The notes under the pieces are model-generated. The model did no database searches. It had not been told where the DNA came from and worked only from the letters and a program-made list of their open reading frames with translations. From Kamptonema formosum PCC 6407 (GTDB lineage Bacteria; Cyanobacteriota; Cyanobacteriia; Cyanobacteriales; Microcoleaceae), in NCBI RefSeq assembly GCF_000332155.1, contig NZ_KB235903.1:1394747-1458746 (forward strand): a stretch of 64,000 nt of DNA, read 5' to 3'. Shown piece after piece: positions 30,139 to 37,938 of the stretch; the first letter of the stretch is position 1; each line of letters begins with the position of its first letter. The translations under genes were made by a program, and so were the position numbers.

Positions 30139-30378
30139 TCAGCGAGTTTTAATCAAAACTTTGCCACCTGCTGCTTCTAGCTTTTGCTTAATATCGCTAC
30201 AAGAGTTATAGTCTACAGCTTCCTTAACTACCCTTGGCAGCTAGTTCACAAAATTTTTAGCTTCCAACAGTGGCAGATTTGTGATGCTTCTAATTGTCTT
30301 GATAACTGCAAGTATTCTATCGGCTGGAACTTCTGATAGAATGACATCAAATTCAGGTTCAATTTCAACATCATTCAT
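30139..30378 (-). pseudogene. L7/L12 C-terminal-domain-like protein interrupted by an amber codon
   Basis: The frame reads 79 residues with one in-frame TAG (30241-30243). The first 45 residues (FDVILSEVPADRILAVIKTIR ends before LLEAKNFVN) and the last 33 (VVKEAV, IKQKLEAAGGKVLIKTR) align with the C-terminal domain of ribosomal protein bL12. In the ribosome that domain recruits translation GTPases. Here it lacks the N-terminal dimerisation domain, so it is not the ribosomal protein itself. It sits between Y RNA-like genes 2 and 6. Apart from the TAG the frame is intact, which suggests a recent mutation, a sequencing error or readthrough. Confidence 0.78.
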
Positions 30379-30434
30379 CTTTTTATTTTTGGTAAAAACC
30401 CAGAATCAACGTCCATTTTTTAAGCAGTTAAAAT

Positions 30435-30558
<124 letters not shown>

Positions 30559-30577
30559 CTGTTTAACTACCTAGTTT

Positions 30578-30725
30578 TTATCCCGCACAAGTTAAAAAAG
30601 CTCTTTAACTGGTGCTCTACCATTTGAGCTACATCGCCAATAATGGCGACGGTAGGATTTGAACCTACAACTTCCCGCTTATGAGGCGTATGTTTGTAAG
30701 CTTCATCAGTTAGGATGCGGGATAA
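30578..30725 (-). ncRNA. Y RNA-like gene 3 with circularly permuted tRNA-like module
   Basis: A perfect 10-bp closing stem (TTATCCCGCA/TGCGGGATAA) leads into CCTAACT...AAGCTTACA and AGCTTTTTTAACTTG. The interior shows the 3' half of a tRNA first (an anticodon-like loop CTCATAA, then T arm GTAGG-TTCAAAT-CCTAC). Next comes an acceptor hairpin TCGCCA-TTAT-TGGCGA, and then the 5' half with a D arm (GCTCAAATGGTAGAGC). The order is thus T arm, capped acceptor, D arm, as described for YrlA-type Y RNAs. The anticodon side opens to the Ro60-type stem. Confidence 0.82.
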
Positions 30726-30765
30726 TTTGATTTGAGATTGTGAATTTCATTCAAAATTGATTGGG

Positions 30766-30914
30766 TTACTTCGCGCAAGTTAGAAAAGCTTTTTACTTTA
30801 CTGAGCTACCATCCAAATAATGGAATGGAGAGGAATCGAACCTCTGACCTTTCGATTTAATCGAATGCTCTTGGCCAAGGGTATGTAGGCTTTTGCAATC
30901 TGGGCGCGAAGTAA
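30766..30914 (-). ncRNA. Y RNA-like gene 4 with circularly permuted tRNA-like module
   Basis: The closing stem TTACTTCGCGC/GCGCGAAGTAA is perfect over 11 bp and identical to that of gene 1. The 5' strand is CGCGCCCAGATTGCAAAAGC then CTACATAC. The 3' strand is AGCTTTTCTAACTTGCGCG. Inside are an anticodon-like hairpin TTCG-ATTAAAT-CGAA and a perfect T arm AGAGG-TTCGATT-CCTCT. The acceptor is capped, with TCC/GGA and CCA/TGG pairs around TATT, and TAGCTC of a reduced D arm follows. Confidence 0.82.
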
Positions 30915-30943
30915 AAATCAATGGAACTTGAAAATAGTGCAAT

Positions 30944-31081
30944 AATTAAGGGCACACAAGTCAGAAAAGCTGTTTTTTTACTCCTCTCCAAAAAGCGGAG
31001 AGGGCAGGGATCGAACCTACTATTCGATTGCTCGAATGTTACCAGTTTGTAGGCTTTTTTAGTTAGGGTGCGCCTTTAATT
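30944..31081 (-). ncRNA. Y RNA-like gene 5 with permuted, reduced tRNA-like module
   Basis: The ends pair as AATTAAAGGCGCAC with GTGTGCCCTTAATT (one mismatch, one G-U). The shared strands are CCCTAACT...AAGCCTACA and AGCTTTTCTGACTTG. The interior has a hairpin ATTCGA-GCAA-TCGAAT in place of the anticodon arm, so a GNRA tetraloop replaces the anticodon loop. Then come the T arm GTAGG-TTCGATC-CCTGC, a perfect 7-bp capped acceptor CCTCTCC-GCTTTTT-GGAGAGG and hardly any D arm. It is the first RNA of the array in transcription order, 36 bases behind the 66-residue protein gene. Confidence 0.8.
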
Positions 31082-31116
31082 ACTAACTACAATTAGACGT
31101 TAATAATTGACAGCAA

Positions 31117-31844
<728 letters not shown>

Positions 31845-31882
31845 ACAAAAAACCCCTCTTATATAAAGCAGGGGTTTTTTGT
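31845..31882. terminator. Bidirectional terminator downstream of petJ
   Basis: A perfect 13-bp inverted repeat ACAAAAAACCCCT/AGGGGTTTTTTGT has a 12-base loop and A/T runs on both sides. It lies 28 bases after the petJ stop. Confidence 0.85.
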
Positions 31883-31909
31883 TATTAGACCTAGCTAGCA
31901 CAGACTAAT

Positions 31910-32251
31910 TTAGCCTTTCCAGCCTTTTTCAGCTTGAGAAAGCACGTAGGTAGCCACATCCTCAATTTGTTGGTCGCTTAAACGACCCTTGAATTTTGGC
32001 ATCGCATTTTTGCCATTTGTCACCTGGGCGGTGATGGCTTCTAGAGAGTTCATCGCAAACTTCTCCAAAGCTTCTTTTTTCAAGGTTCTTTGAGCCATCA
32101 CAACATTACCGCCACCGATATGGCAAGCAGCACAGTTAGCGGCAAAAACTTTCGCTCCATTAGCGATATTTCCCTCTGCCAATGCAGGGCGACCAAAACC
32201 GAGGGTAAATATTGCGATCGCGAACAGGACAATCGATAAGATTCTTTTCAA
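31910..32251 (-). CDS. petJ: Cytochrome c6 (cytochrome c553)
   Basis: The 113-residue precursor has a signal peptide ending in ALA (about residue 25) and yields a soluble lumenal c-type cytochrome of about 88 residues. It carries electrons from cytochrome b6f to photosystem I and to terminal oxidase. The haem motif is CAACH. The axial Met is in [11 protein letters not shown]. The length is normal. It is the first of three c-type cytochrome genes in a row on this strand (petJ, psbV2, psbV), each with its own spacing, so they are probably separate transcripts. Confidence 0.96.
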   Translation of the reverse strand: MKRILSIVLFAIAIFTLGFGRPALAEGNIANGAKVFAANCAACHIGGGNVVMAQRTLKKEALEKFAMNSLEAITAQVTNGKNAMPKFKGRLSDQQIEDVATYVLSQAEKGWKG

Positions 32252-32392
32252 CTGAGTTCTCCTCTAGTAACATTTTTCCCCTCTCCAGCTCTCGCTGTCA
32301 GGGGGACTTTCCAACATCAAAGCATCTTGACCAAACTATTTTACCTGTTGATACACTCACAATAGCGATCGCAGCCTTTTTCCCGCCCATTT

Positions 32393-32893
32393 TCAATTCT
32401 CAAAACTCTCCACGCCCCATCCCGGAGCCTTTTGAGCGGCTCTGAGTACAAAAGCAGCCAAATTTTCTATTTGCTCCTGTGGCATCCAACTTTCCGGTAC
32501 CTCTCGGCACCAATAGCTTTCCTCGCTGCCGTCGTAACTCATCGGCTCTCTCAAAAAAGCCACCAAGCTGCTAACATTGTCACGGGGAGGCGTTGCAGCT
32601 TTGAGGTCTTTCAAAGACAGAGATACCATTGGATTGGGTAGTGTCGCTCCCCCTACGTGACAGTTCAGGCAGTTTTGCCCAAACAGGCGTTTGCCCGCCG
32701 ATAAATCCTCACCAGAAAACAAGCGAGTTTCTCCCTGACCGTTTAGCTCTAGCTCAATAGGTTCTTTGGCTTGCAAATACCGAACCACATAGGGATCTAA
32801 AGCATCAGCTCGGGCAGGTTGGACAGCACTTAATAGCAGCAGCCCACTTACTAAAATCCCCAACAGATAACGAACTAAAACACTATGGCGTAG
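32393..32893 (-). CDS. psbV2: Cytochrome c550-like protein PsbV2
   Basis: The 166-residue precursor (start MLRHSVLVRYLLGI, signal peptide ending ARA) has the haem motif CLNCH and the PsbV-type middle (SLKDLKAATPPRDNVSSLVAFLREP). The region where PsbV has its distal His is replaced by SYWCREVPESW. In a published PsbV2 structure the distal haem ligand is a cysteine, and the Cys here fits that position. The longer frame from 32938 would bury the signal peptide, so I start at 32893. It lies directly downstream of psbV, the usual cyanobacterial order. The physiological role is unclear. Confidence 0.92.
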   Translation of the reverse strand, partial: LRHSVLVRYLLGILVSGLLLLSAVQPARADALDPYVVRYLQAKEPIELELNGQGETRLFSGEDLSAGKRLFGQNCLNCHVGGATLPNPMVSLSLKDLKAATPPRDNVSSLVAFLREPMSYDGSEESYWCREVPESWMPQEQIENLAAFVLRAAQKAPGWGVESFEN

Positions 32894-33050
32894 CATGAGG
32901 GCGAGCAATATAAATGTGATATTGAATTCTAGGGCCAAACAATTTTAGACTTTAGATTTTAGATAAGAGCTCAGCCCCGAACCCGCTCGATGCTTGCAGT
33001 CCGTAAACAACCTCACCATCTAAAATCCAAAATCTAAAATTTAAAATCCT

Positions 33051-33539
33051 TTAACGAGCTCCTTTGCCACCACCCCACTGAGAACCGATAATCTGCGGTT
33101 GCAATAGAATATGACCCGCGATCGCATAAAGGTCATCATCCGTGAGATTTCTCATTTCAGTGAAAATATCTGCACTTTTAGTGCTAGGGTGCAACTCAGA
33201 AATTTCGGTAAACCCGTCAAACGTCTTTGGGTTTTTCATGAACTCCACCAACGTTTCTATATTAGTGCGTGGTGGGGATGCCAAAGCTAAAGTGTCAGGA
33301 CTCAAATTCACATTTGGGTCAGTTTTTGTCATACCCCCCACATGGCATTGAGCGCAAGCTGAGTTAAATAAGCGTTTGCCTTCTTTAACTTGTTTGAGGC
33401 TCAACACCACAGTTTTACCCTGAGCGTTCAGAGGAACAGTGCGAACCTCTTCGCTGAGTTCGACAGCAAGGGCACCGCCGACAAAAATCTGAAATGTCAA
33501 GAATACAGTGACAACAGCAATGAAATATCTTTTAAGCAT
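33051..33539 (-). CDS. psbV: Photosystem II extrinsic cytochrome c550
   Basis: The 162-residue precursor has a 26-residue signal peptide (ending ALA/VELSEEV). Mature PsbV binds the lumenal side of photosystem II near the oxygen-evolving cluster and stabilises calcium and chloride binding. The haem motif is CAQCH and the distal His is in ELHPSTKSADIF. The ATG at 33539 has AGGGAGA 5 bases upstream and gives the right signal peptide. The open frame extends upstream to 33719 without support. psbV2 follows 158 bases later. Confidence 0.97.
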   Translation of the reverse strand: MLKRYFIAVVTVFLTFQIFVGGALAVELSEEVRTVPLNAQGKTVVLSLKQVKEGKRLFNSACAQCHVGGMTKTDPNVNLSPDTLALASPPRTNIETLVEFMKNPKTFDGFTEISELHPSTKSADIFTEMRNLTDDDLYAIAGHILLQPQIIGSQWGGGKGAR

Positions 33540-33588
33540 GGTTCTCCCTAAAAACAGGTTAGTTATTGAACCCTTTACACAGAATGGA

Positions 33589-33780
33589 TCAATCTGCAAT
33601 AGGTTCTGAGTCACGGCCTCGATCGAGTTTAGAAATAATTGCCTTAACATCCTCCAAAGCCAAACGGGTTCGCGGATGTTTGTAAGCAATTCCCAACTCA
33701 TCGCACAAACGCAGTACATCTTCTACAGGGACGTTGTAATCCACTGCTATTTCTGCAATCGACAGGTCTGCAAAACCCAT
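33589..33780 (-). CDS. Small conserved cyanobacterial protein upstream of psbV
   Basis: The 63-residue protein (MGFADLSIAEIAVDYNVPV ...) has a helix-turn-helix-like or IF2-N-like pattern: SIAEIAVDYNVPVEDVLRLC cut by DELGIAYK. A tail with LALEDVKAIIS follows. It is conserved next to psbV in other cyanobacteria as far as I recall, with no known role. The ATG at 33780 is chosen over a frame from 33834, which would run through the IS605-like hairpin. It lies 49 bases upstream of psbV and could share its transcript. Confidence 0.7.
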   Translation of the reverse strand: MGFADLSIAEIAVDYNVPVEDVLRLCDELGIAYKHPRTRLALEDVKAIISKLDRGRDSEPIAD

Positions 33781-33798
33781 AATTATTGGTTGCTGACA

Positions 33799-33832
33799 GT
33801 TGACATTCTCATCCCTAAAGAGGATGGGATTC
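33799..33832. repeat. IS200/IS605-end-like palindrome
   Basis: GTTGACATTCT is followed by a CATCC/GGATG hairpin and GGGATTC, the arrangement seen at the ends of cyanobacterial IS200/IS605 elements. No transposase is present. The 309 bases from 33833 to 34141 contain no gene or other recognisable signal. Confidence 0.45.
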
Positions 33833-34141
33833 AAAGCGAGATTTCGCTCTAAATCTCCCTATTGCTAGGGTGATTGGGCGCAATCTTTTTGCTTTAAAAG
33901 GTAGGCTGCTATCCTAGTCTTACAACTAGCTCAGAGAAGCGTTTAGGGATTCTTCCCTGGTTTCGCAGATTCCCTGCGTACCTTTTTAAAAGATTATCCC
34001 AATATCCGCCCATCAGGTATTACTGATCCCAGCCATCAATCTCTCTTGAGCACCAAACGAAAGCAGTTGTGAATCACAATCAATATCATCCCATCCAGAT
34101 GCCCTTTTACCAACTAGCTGTCTTTGCTTCGATCGCCCGCT

Positions 34142-35098
34142 TTAGGGCAATCGCCCGAAGCTAGTGGTATGTGTGGGTATAATGTGGGGATCGCTCGGAT
34201 TCAAGCTTTCTGCCACGCTAGAAGCGGAACTGATTTGCGGTTGGGGTTGGTGAAGTCGAATTAGCTGAGCTAAAGTTTTCTTTAACTGGGTGCGAGGTAC
34301 GATCGCATCTACAAAGCCCTGAGCCAGTAAATACTCAGCAGTTTGGAAATTTTCGGGCAGCTTTTCCCGCAGAGTTTGCTCGATTACCCGGCGACCGGCA
34401 AAGCCAATTGTTGCTTTTGGTTCTGCAATAATAATGTCGCCGAGCATAGCAAAGCTAGCTGTCACGCCGCCAGTTGTAGGGTGAGTCAAGACCGGAATGT
34501 AGAGCAGTTTAGCTTCTCGATGCCGTTCTAAGGCTCCAGAAATTTTTGCCATCTGCATCAGCGACAGCATTCCTTCCTGCATTCTGGCACCACCAGAGGC
34601 ACAGACAACGATCGCCGGTAAGCCTTCGAGGGTAGCGCGTTCGATCAGGCGGGTGATTTTTTCTCCTACTACTGAACCCATGCTCCCTCCCATAAATTGG
34701 AAGTCCATCACAGCAAGGGCTATGGGTAAGCTTTCTAGTTGGCCTAGTCCCGTTTGTACTGCGTCTACTAAGCCAGTTTTTTCTTGAGTTTCACGGAGGC
34801 GATCGCTATACTGTTTGCGATCGCGAAACTTTAACGGGTCAGTCGCGCACAATCCCCAATCGATTGCCTTCCAGGTATTCGCATCGATCAACTGCTCGAT
34901 ACGTTCCTCGCTGTATACTCTCAAATGATGGCCGCACTCTAAGCACACCATAAAATTTGCCCGGAGGTCTTTGGCATAGGTGAGCGCCCCACAAGCTTCG
35001 CATTTAATCCACAGCCCGTCAGCAATTTCGCGTTCGGGCCGCTGTTCAGAATTTGGCACTGCTTTTCGTCGATCTGCAAACCAGTCAAATAAAGACAT
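34142..35098 (-). CDS. accD: Acetyl-CoA carboxylase carboxyltransferase subunit beta
   Basis: The 318-residue subunit works with AccA to transfer the carboxyl group from biotin to acetyl-CoA, giving malonyl-CoA for fatty acids. The N-terminal zinc finger C-x2-C-x15-C-x2-C is visible (CEACG and CLECGHH). The crotonase-like core follows with [20 protein letters not shown] and the glycine motif [15 protein letters not shown]. The length is normal with a short Ser/Pro-rich tail. The heptamer repeat 35102-35160 precedes its start codon directly. Confidence 0.97.
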   Translation of the reverse strand: MSLFDWFADRRKAVPNSEQRPEREIADGLWIKCEACGALTYAKDLRANFMVCLECGHHLRVYSEERIEQLIDANTWKAIDWGLCATDPLKFRDRKQYSDRLRETQEKTGLVDAVQTGLGQLESLPIALAVMDFQFMGGSMGSVVGEKITRLIERATLEGLPAIVVCASGGARMQEGMLSLMQMAKISGALERHREAKLLYIPVLTHPTTGGVTASFAMLGDIIIAEPKATIGFAGRRVIEQTLREKLPENFQTAEYLLAQGFVDAIVPRTQLKKTLAQLIRLHQPQPQISSASSVAESLNPSDPHIIPTHTTSFGRLP

Positions 35099-35101
35099 TA
35101 A

Positions 35102-35160
35102 AACTTGGTAATTGGTAATTGGTAATTGTTAATTGTTAATTGTTAACTGTTAACTGTTAA
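35102..35160. repeat. Heptamer tandem repeat (TTGGTAA then GTTAACT type)
   Basis: Copies of AATTGGT/AATTGTT pass into GTTAACT units. The repeat fills the space between accD and the DUF2007-like gene, and the stop codon of that gene (35157-35159, minus strand TAA) lies inside the last GTTAAC. Confidence 0.85.
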
Positions 35161-35375
35161 CCGTTATCTGGATCTTCCTCAATCGGACTGATTAGGAGCG
35201 ATGCCGCCCACTTGTCTTGCGGTCGGACTTGCAAAGCTGTGGCACTCCCAGCTCCCAAATACGATGCTAAGCCCAAATCCACAATCCGAGCCGGGATTTG
35301 ATGAGCGGCTAGTAACTGCTCCATCAATTCGGCTTCCCAGCGGAAGCTAGTAGTTTTTAGCGTAATCCAAGACAC
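35157..35375 (-). CDS. DUF2007-like small protein
   Basis: The 72-residue protein begins MSWITLKTTSFRWEAELMEQ and reads like the DUF2007 domain (TTSFRWEAELMEQLLAAH, then LQVRPQDKWAA). That domain is a small ferredoxin-like fold of unknown function. Its stop codon is embedded in the GTTAAC heptamer repeat. It lies upstream of accD on the same strand, about 60 bases away. Confidence 0.65.
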   Translation of the reverse strand: MSWITLKTTSFRWEAELMEQLLAAHQIPARIVDLGLASYLGAGSATALQVRPQDKWAASLLISPIEEDPDNG

Positions 35376-35441
35376 AGATTATCTTACCAATTTAAGGGAC
35401 TAGGCTATCTGCCAATTATTTATCTGAGTAAACATACCTAA

Positions 35442-36272
35442 TTAGAGGCTAAAATTAGGGAAAAATAACTGCAAATAAATAGATATTATCATCTCGCCCC
35501 AAAGAGCTGTTAATACTGCGCCCAAAGCCAAAAATGGCCCGAAGGGCATCTGTTGGCGGCGACCAAGCCAGCCCAATGCGATCGCACCCCCACCCACAAA
35601 TGCCCCCAGAGTACAGGCGAGAAACCCCGCCAGTAGTAGATATTTCCAGCCTAACCACGCTCCCATCATCGCTGCTAATTTAGTATCTCCCGCTCCCATC
35701 GCAGTTTGCCCAAAGACAAGGGAACCTGCTAAGGCAATGATGTCAAACAACCAAAGACCAACAACTGCACCGGTAACACCCGTTAATACTAGACGATCGA
35801 TCCCAACTGCGAGATTAAAGTTGGGCAATAAACCATTTAATGCTTGGAAAACTAGACCGAGAACCAATCCTGACCGAGTTAAGGCATTAGGAAGGGTCAT
35901 GGTGTCTAAATCAATTAAAGATAAAGCTAAAAGCCAGCTAAAAAACGTCCAGTAACCCAAAGTTTCTAGCGTTACCCCGAACCTCCAGAAAACTAGCAAA
36001 AACATCAGACCCGTTGCTGCTTCTACAATTGGATAGCGGGCAGAAATAGGACTTCGACAGTGCTTACACCGCCCCCGCAGCCACAGCCAGCCGAATACTG
36101 GTACATTTTCGGAGAGTCGGAGTTGATGTAAGCATTGAGGACAGCGAGACGGCGGCCAGAGCACGGACAATTTTGCTGGTAGCCGATAAACTACGACATT
36201 GAGGAAACTGCCAATTGAGGCTCCTAGTACAAATATAATTAAGGCAAAAGGCAGAGCGGTGAGTATTTCCAT
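35442..36272 (-). CDS. pilD: Prepilin peptidase / N-methyltransferase
   Basis: The 276-residue integral membrane aspartyl protease cleaves and methylates type IV pilins. Its N-terminal methylase part has the four-Cys zinc motif (CPQC and CKHC). The two peptidase aspartates are in LIDLDTMTLPN and GAGDTKLAAMMG. About eight hydrophobic segments follow. Its ATG directly follows a CTAGCCC repeat tract. No pilin genes lie nearby. Confidence 0.95.
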   Translation of the reverse strand: MEILTALPFALIIFVLGASIGSFLNVVVYRLPAKLSVLWPPSRCPQCLHQLRLSENVPVFGWLWLRGRCKHCRSPISARYPIVEAATGLMFLLVFWRFGVTLETLGYWTFFSWLLALSLIDLDTMTLPNALTRSGLVLGLVFQALNGLLPNFNLAVGIDRLVLTGVTGAVVGLWLFDIIALAGSLVFGQTAMGAGDTKLAAMMGAWLGWKYLLLAGFLACTLGAFVGGGAIALGWLGRRQQMPFGPFLALGAVLTALWGEMIISIYLQLFFPNFSL

Positions 36273-36693
36273 TAAGAAGGGGCTAGGGGCTAGGGGCTAG
36301 GGAAGAGGAAAGAGGGGCTAGGGGCTAGGGGCTAGGGAAGAAGGGAAGAAGGGAAGAAGGGAATAGAATAAGCAGACTTTAGCAATAAGCGAGCGTCCTA
36401 ACTGACTTGGGAGTTGCGATAAGTAGTTGGACAAAAATAAATAATGTCATTGCGAGCCCAGCGAAGCAATCCCAAACCCCTGCGTTGGCGAAGCCTGCGC
36501 GTAGCGCTTATGCTTCACTTCACTATCGTTCCGTTCGCAATGACATGGTTGCGTTTATTTATAGCAACCGCCATAACGGTTAGGACATTCTAAATCGCCT
36601 AAACCATGTCTAGTATTGCATTTTCCTCCTGCCTCAAGCCGAACTGCTATATGTCCGACTACTTAGCACTTAGAGGGCGGCGTTACCAGTTTA
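36273..36693. repeat. Repeat-filled intergenic region (CTAGCCC tract and CATTGCGAG element)
   Basis: Bases 36282-36362 are a degenerate tandem of GGGGCTA followed by GGGAAGAA units. Bases 36447-36545 form an inverted-repeat element with outer ends CATTGCGAG/GCAATGACA and an inner GCGTTGGCGAAGCCTGCGCG. This is a dispersed type that also occurs at 41332-41405 and 50447-50484. No gene is supported. Confidence 0.7.
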
Positions 36694-36900
36694 CTAATAA
36701 ATTTGCGATTCAATATGCTCAAAAGGTACGTAACATTCATCGGGTAATAACACTGGCTTCGATGAGAAAATTAGTTGACCTCGGCTGTTTACTGTGTTAA
36801 TTACTACGCCCATTGGACGCTGCATTTGGTCGGAGTGTACTTCCAAATAGGCACGATAGGTGAGTCTGGCGGTTCGGAGTAAAGTCGAATCGAACAACAT
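36694..36900 (-). CDS. Possible small protein, unknown
   Basis: An open frame of 68 codons from ATG 36900 (MLFDSTLLRTARLTYRAYLEV) has a composition typical of real cytosolic proteins, but no motif or strong ribosome binding site. The frame extends upstream to 36960. It may be a genuine small gene or chance. Confidence 0.35.
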   Translation of the reverse strand: MLFDSTLLRTARLTYRAYLEVHSDQMQRPMGVVINTVNSRGQLIFSSKPVLLPDECYVPFEHIESQIY

Positions 36901-37178
36901 GGAGCAATCTCGACTGTTTAGCGTTTTTTTTGCCAATCCTTGCGATCGGGAGTTAAACAAATTGTAAGCCTGAATTTGCTACTTCTCGTGCTTACTATTC
37001 GATGTTTTATCTCGCCCCAGCATTTTCCGAAGCTGAACGACTATCCTATTCGCGACACTCAGCAGCCAATATTGATGCGGTTATCTAATTATAAATATTA
37101 GCTTTGCTTTCTCCAAAATCTCTATTATTATTAAAATACAACTATCCAAGATATTAAACACAACGAGTCAGTACATCC

Positions 37179-37595
37179 ATGCCTGCTAAAGATGCCTTTC
37201 ACGAAGTTGTTAAAACCGCTCTCCAGAAAGATGGATGGCAGATTACTCACGATCCATACACTTTACAAGCTGGAACTCTAGAGCTTTACATTGACTTGGG
37301 GGCTGAAAAGGTGGTTGCGGCCCAAAAAGACGGACAGAAAATCGCCGTTGAAATCAAAAGCTTTATTGGCCCATCCAAAATATCCGAGTTTTACACAGCT
37401 TTAGGACAATTCATTAGTTATAGAGCAGCTTTACAACAACAAGAAGCAGACCGCATTTTATATCTGGCAATACCCAGCAATGTCTACCATAGTTTTTTCA
37501 CAATGGGCTTTATTCACTCTTTAGTTAAACAAAATAAAATTTATTTAATTATTTACAATATAGAGCGGGAGGCAATCGCACAATGGCAAATGTAG
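37179..37595 (+). CDS. xisH: XisH-family protein
   Basis: The 138-residue protein matches XisH, named after the Anabaena fdxN element excision controlling factor, from MPAKDAFHEVVKTALQKDGW through the C-terminal YLIIYNIEREAIAQW. A PD-(D/E)XK-like core can be seen: YIDLGAEK ... KIAVEIKSF (Asp ... Glu-x-Lys). XisH/XisI pairs are spread widely in cyanobacteria without any fdxN element, so an excision role should not be assumed. The gene overlaps xisI by 13 bases. Confidence 0.92.
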   Translation: MPAKDAFHEVVKTALQKDGWQITHDPYTLQAGTLELYIDLGAEKVVAAQKDGQKIAVEIKSFIGPSKISEFYTALGQFISYRAALQQQEADRILYLAIPSNVYHSFFTMGFIHSLVKQNKIYLIIYNIEREAIAQWQM

Positions 37596-37915
37596 AACTT
37601 TATAGGCAGCACATCCAAAATCTTCTCTCCCAACACGCCAGTCTGGTTTGGGATGAGCGAATTCAGGCTGAAACTATCTTTGATACCGACCGCGATCGTT
37701 ATCAATTAGTCTATGTAGGCTGGCGCAATCAGGAGCGAATTTATGGCCCGGTTTTGCACCTAGATATTATCGACAATAAAATTTGGATTCAGCAGGATGG
37801 AACCGAGGTGGGTATTGCCAATGAACTCGTAGAATTAGGAGTTCCTAAACAAGACATTATACTAGGTTTTGACCCTCCTAATATGCGAGAATTCAGTGAA
37901 TTTGCCATCGGATAA
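37583..37915 (+). CDS. xisI: XisI-family protein
   Basis: The 110-residue protein matches XisI throughout, for example ETIFDTDRDRYQLVYVGW, HLDIIDNKIWIQQDGTE and the C-terminal LGFDPPNMREFSEFAIG. It is translationally coupled to xisH. The pair resembles a two-gene nuclease/partner module. An insertion sequence lies only 24 bases downstream. Confidence 0.92.
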   Translation: MANVELYRQHIQNLLSQHASLVWDERIQAETIFDTDRDRYQLVYVGWRNQERIYGPVLHLDIIDNKIWIQQDGTEVGIANELVELGVPKQDIILGFDPPNMREFSEFAIG

Positions 37916-37938
37916 ATTACGTTTAATTTACTGTCGAT

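Noticed and set aside
30578-31081. A cluster of ordinary degraded tRNA genes
   Set aside because: The halves are in reverse order with a paired, capped acceptor, and identical flanking stems enclose each copy.
37179-37915. Evidence of an fdxN-type excision element
   Set aside because: XisH and XisI are common in cyanobacteria without such elements, and no xisF recombinase or nif gene is in the window.
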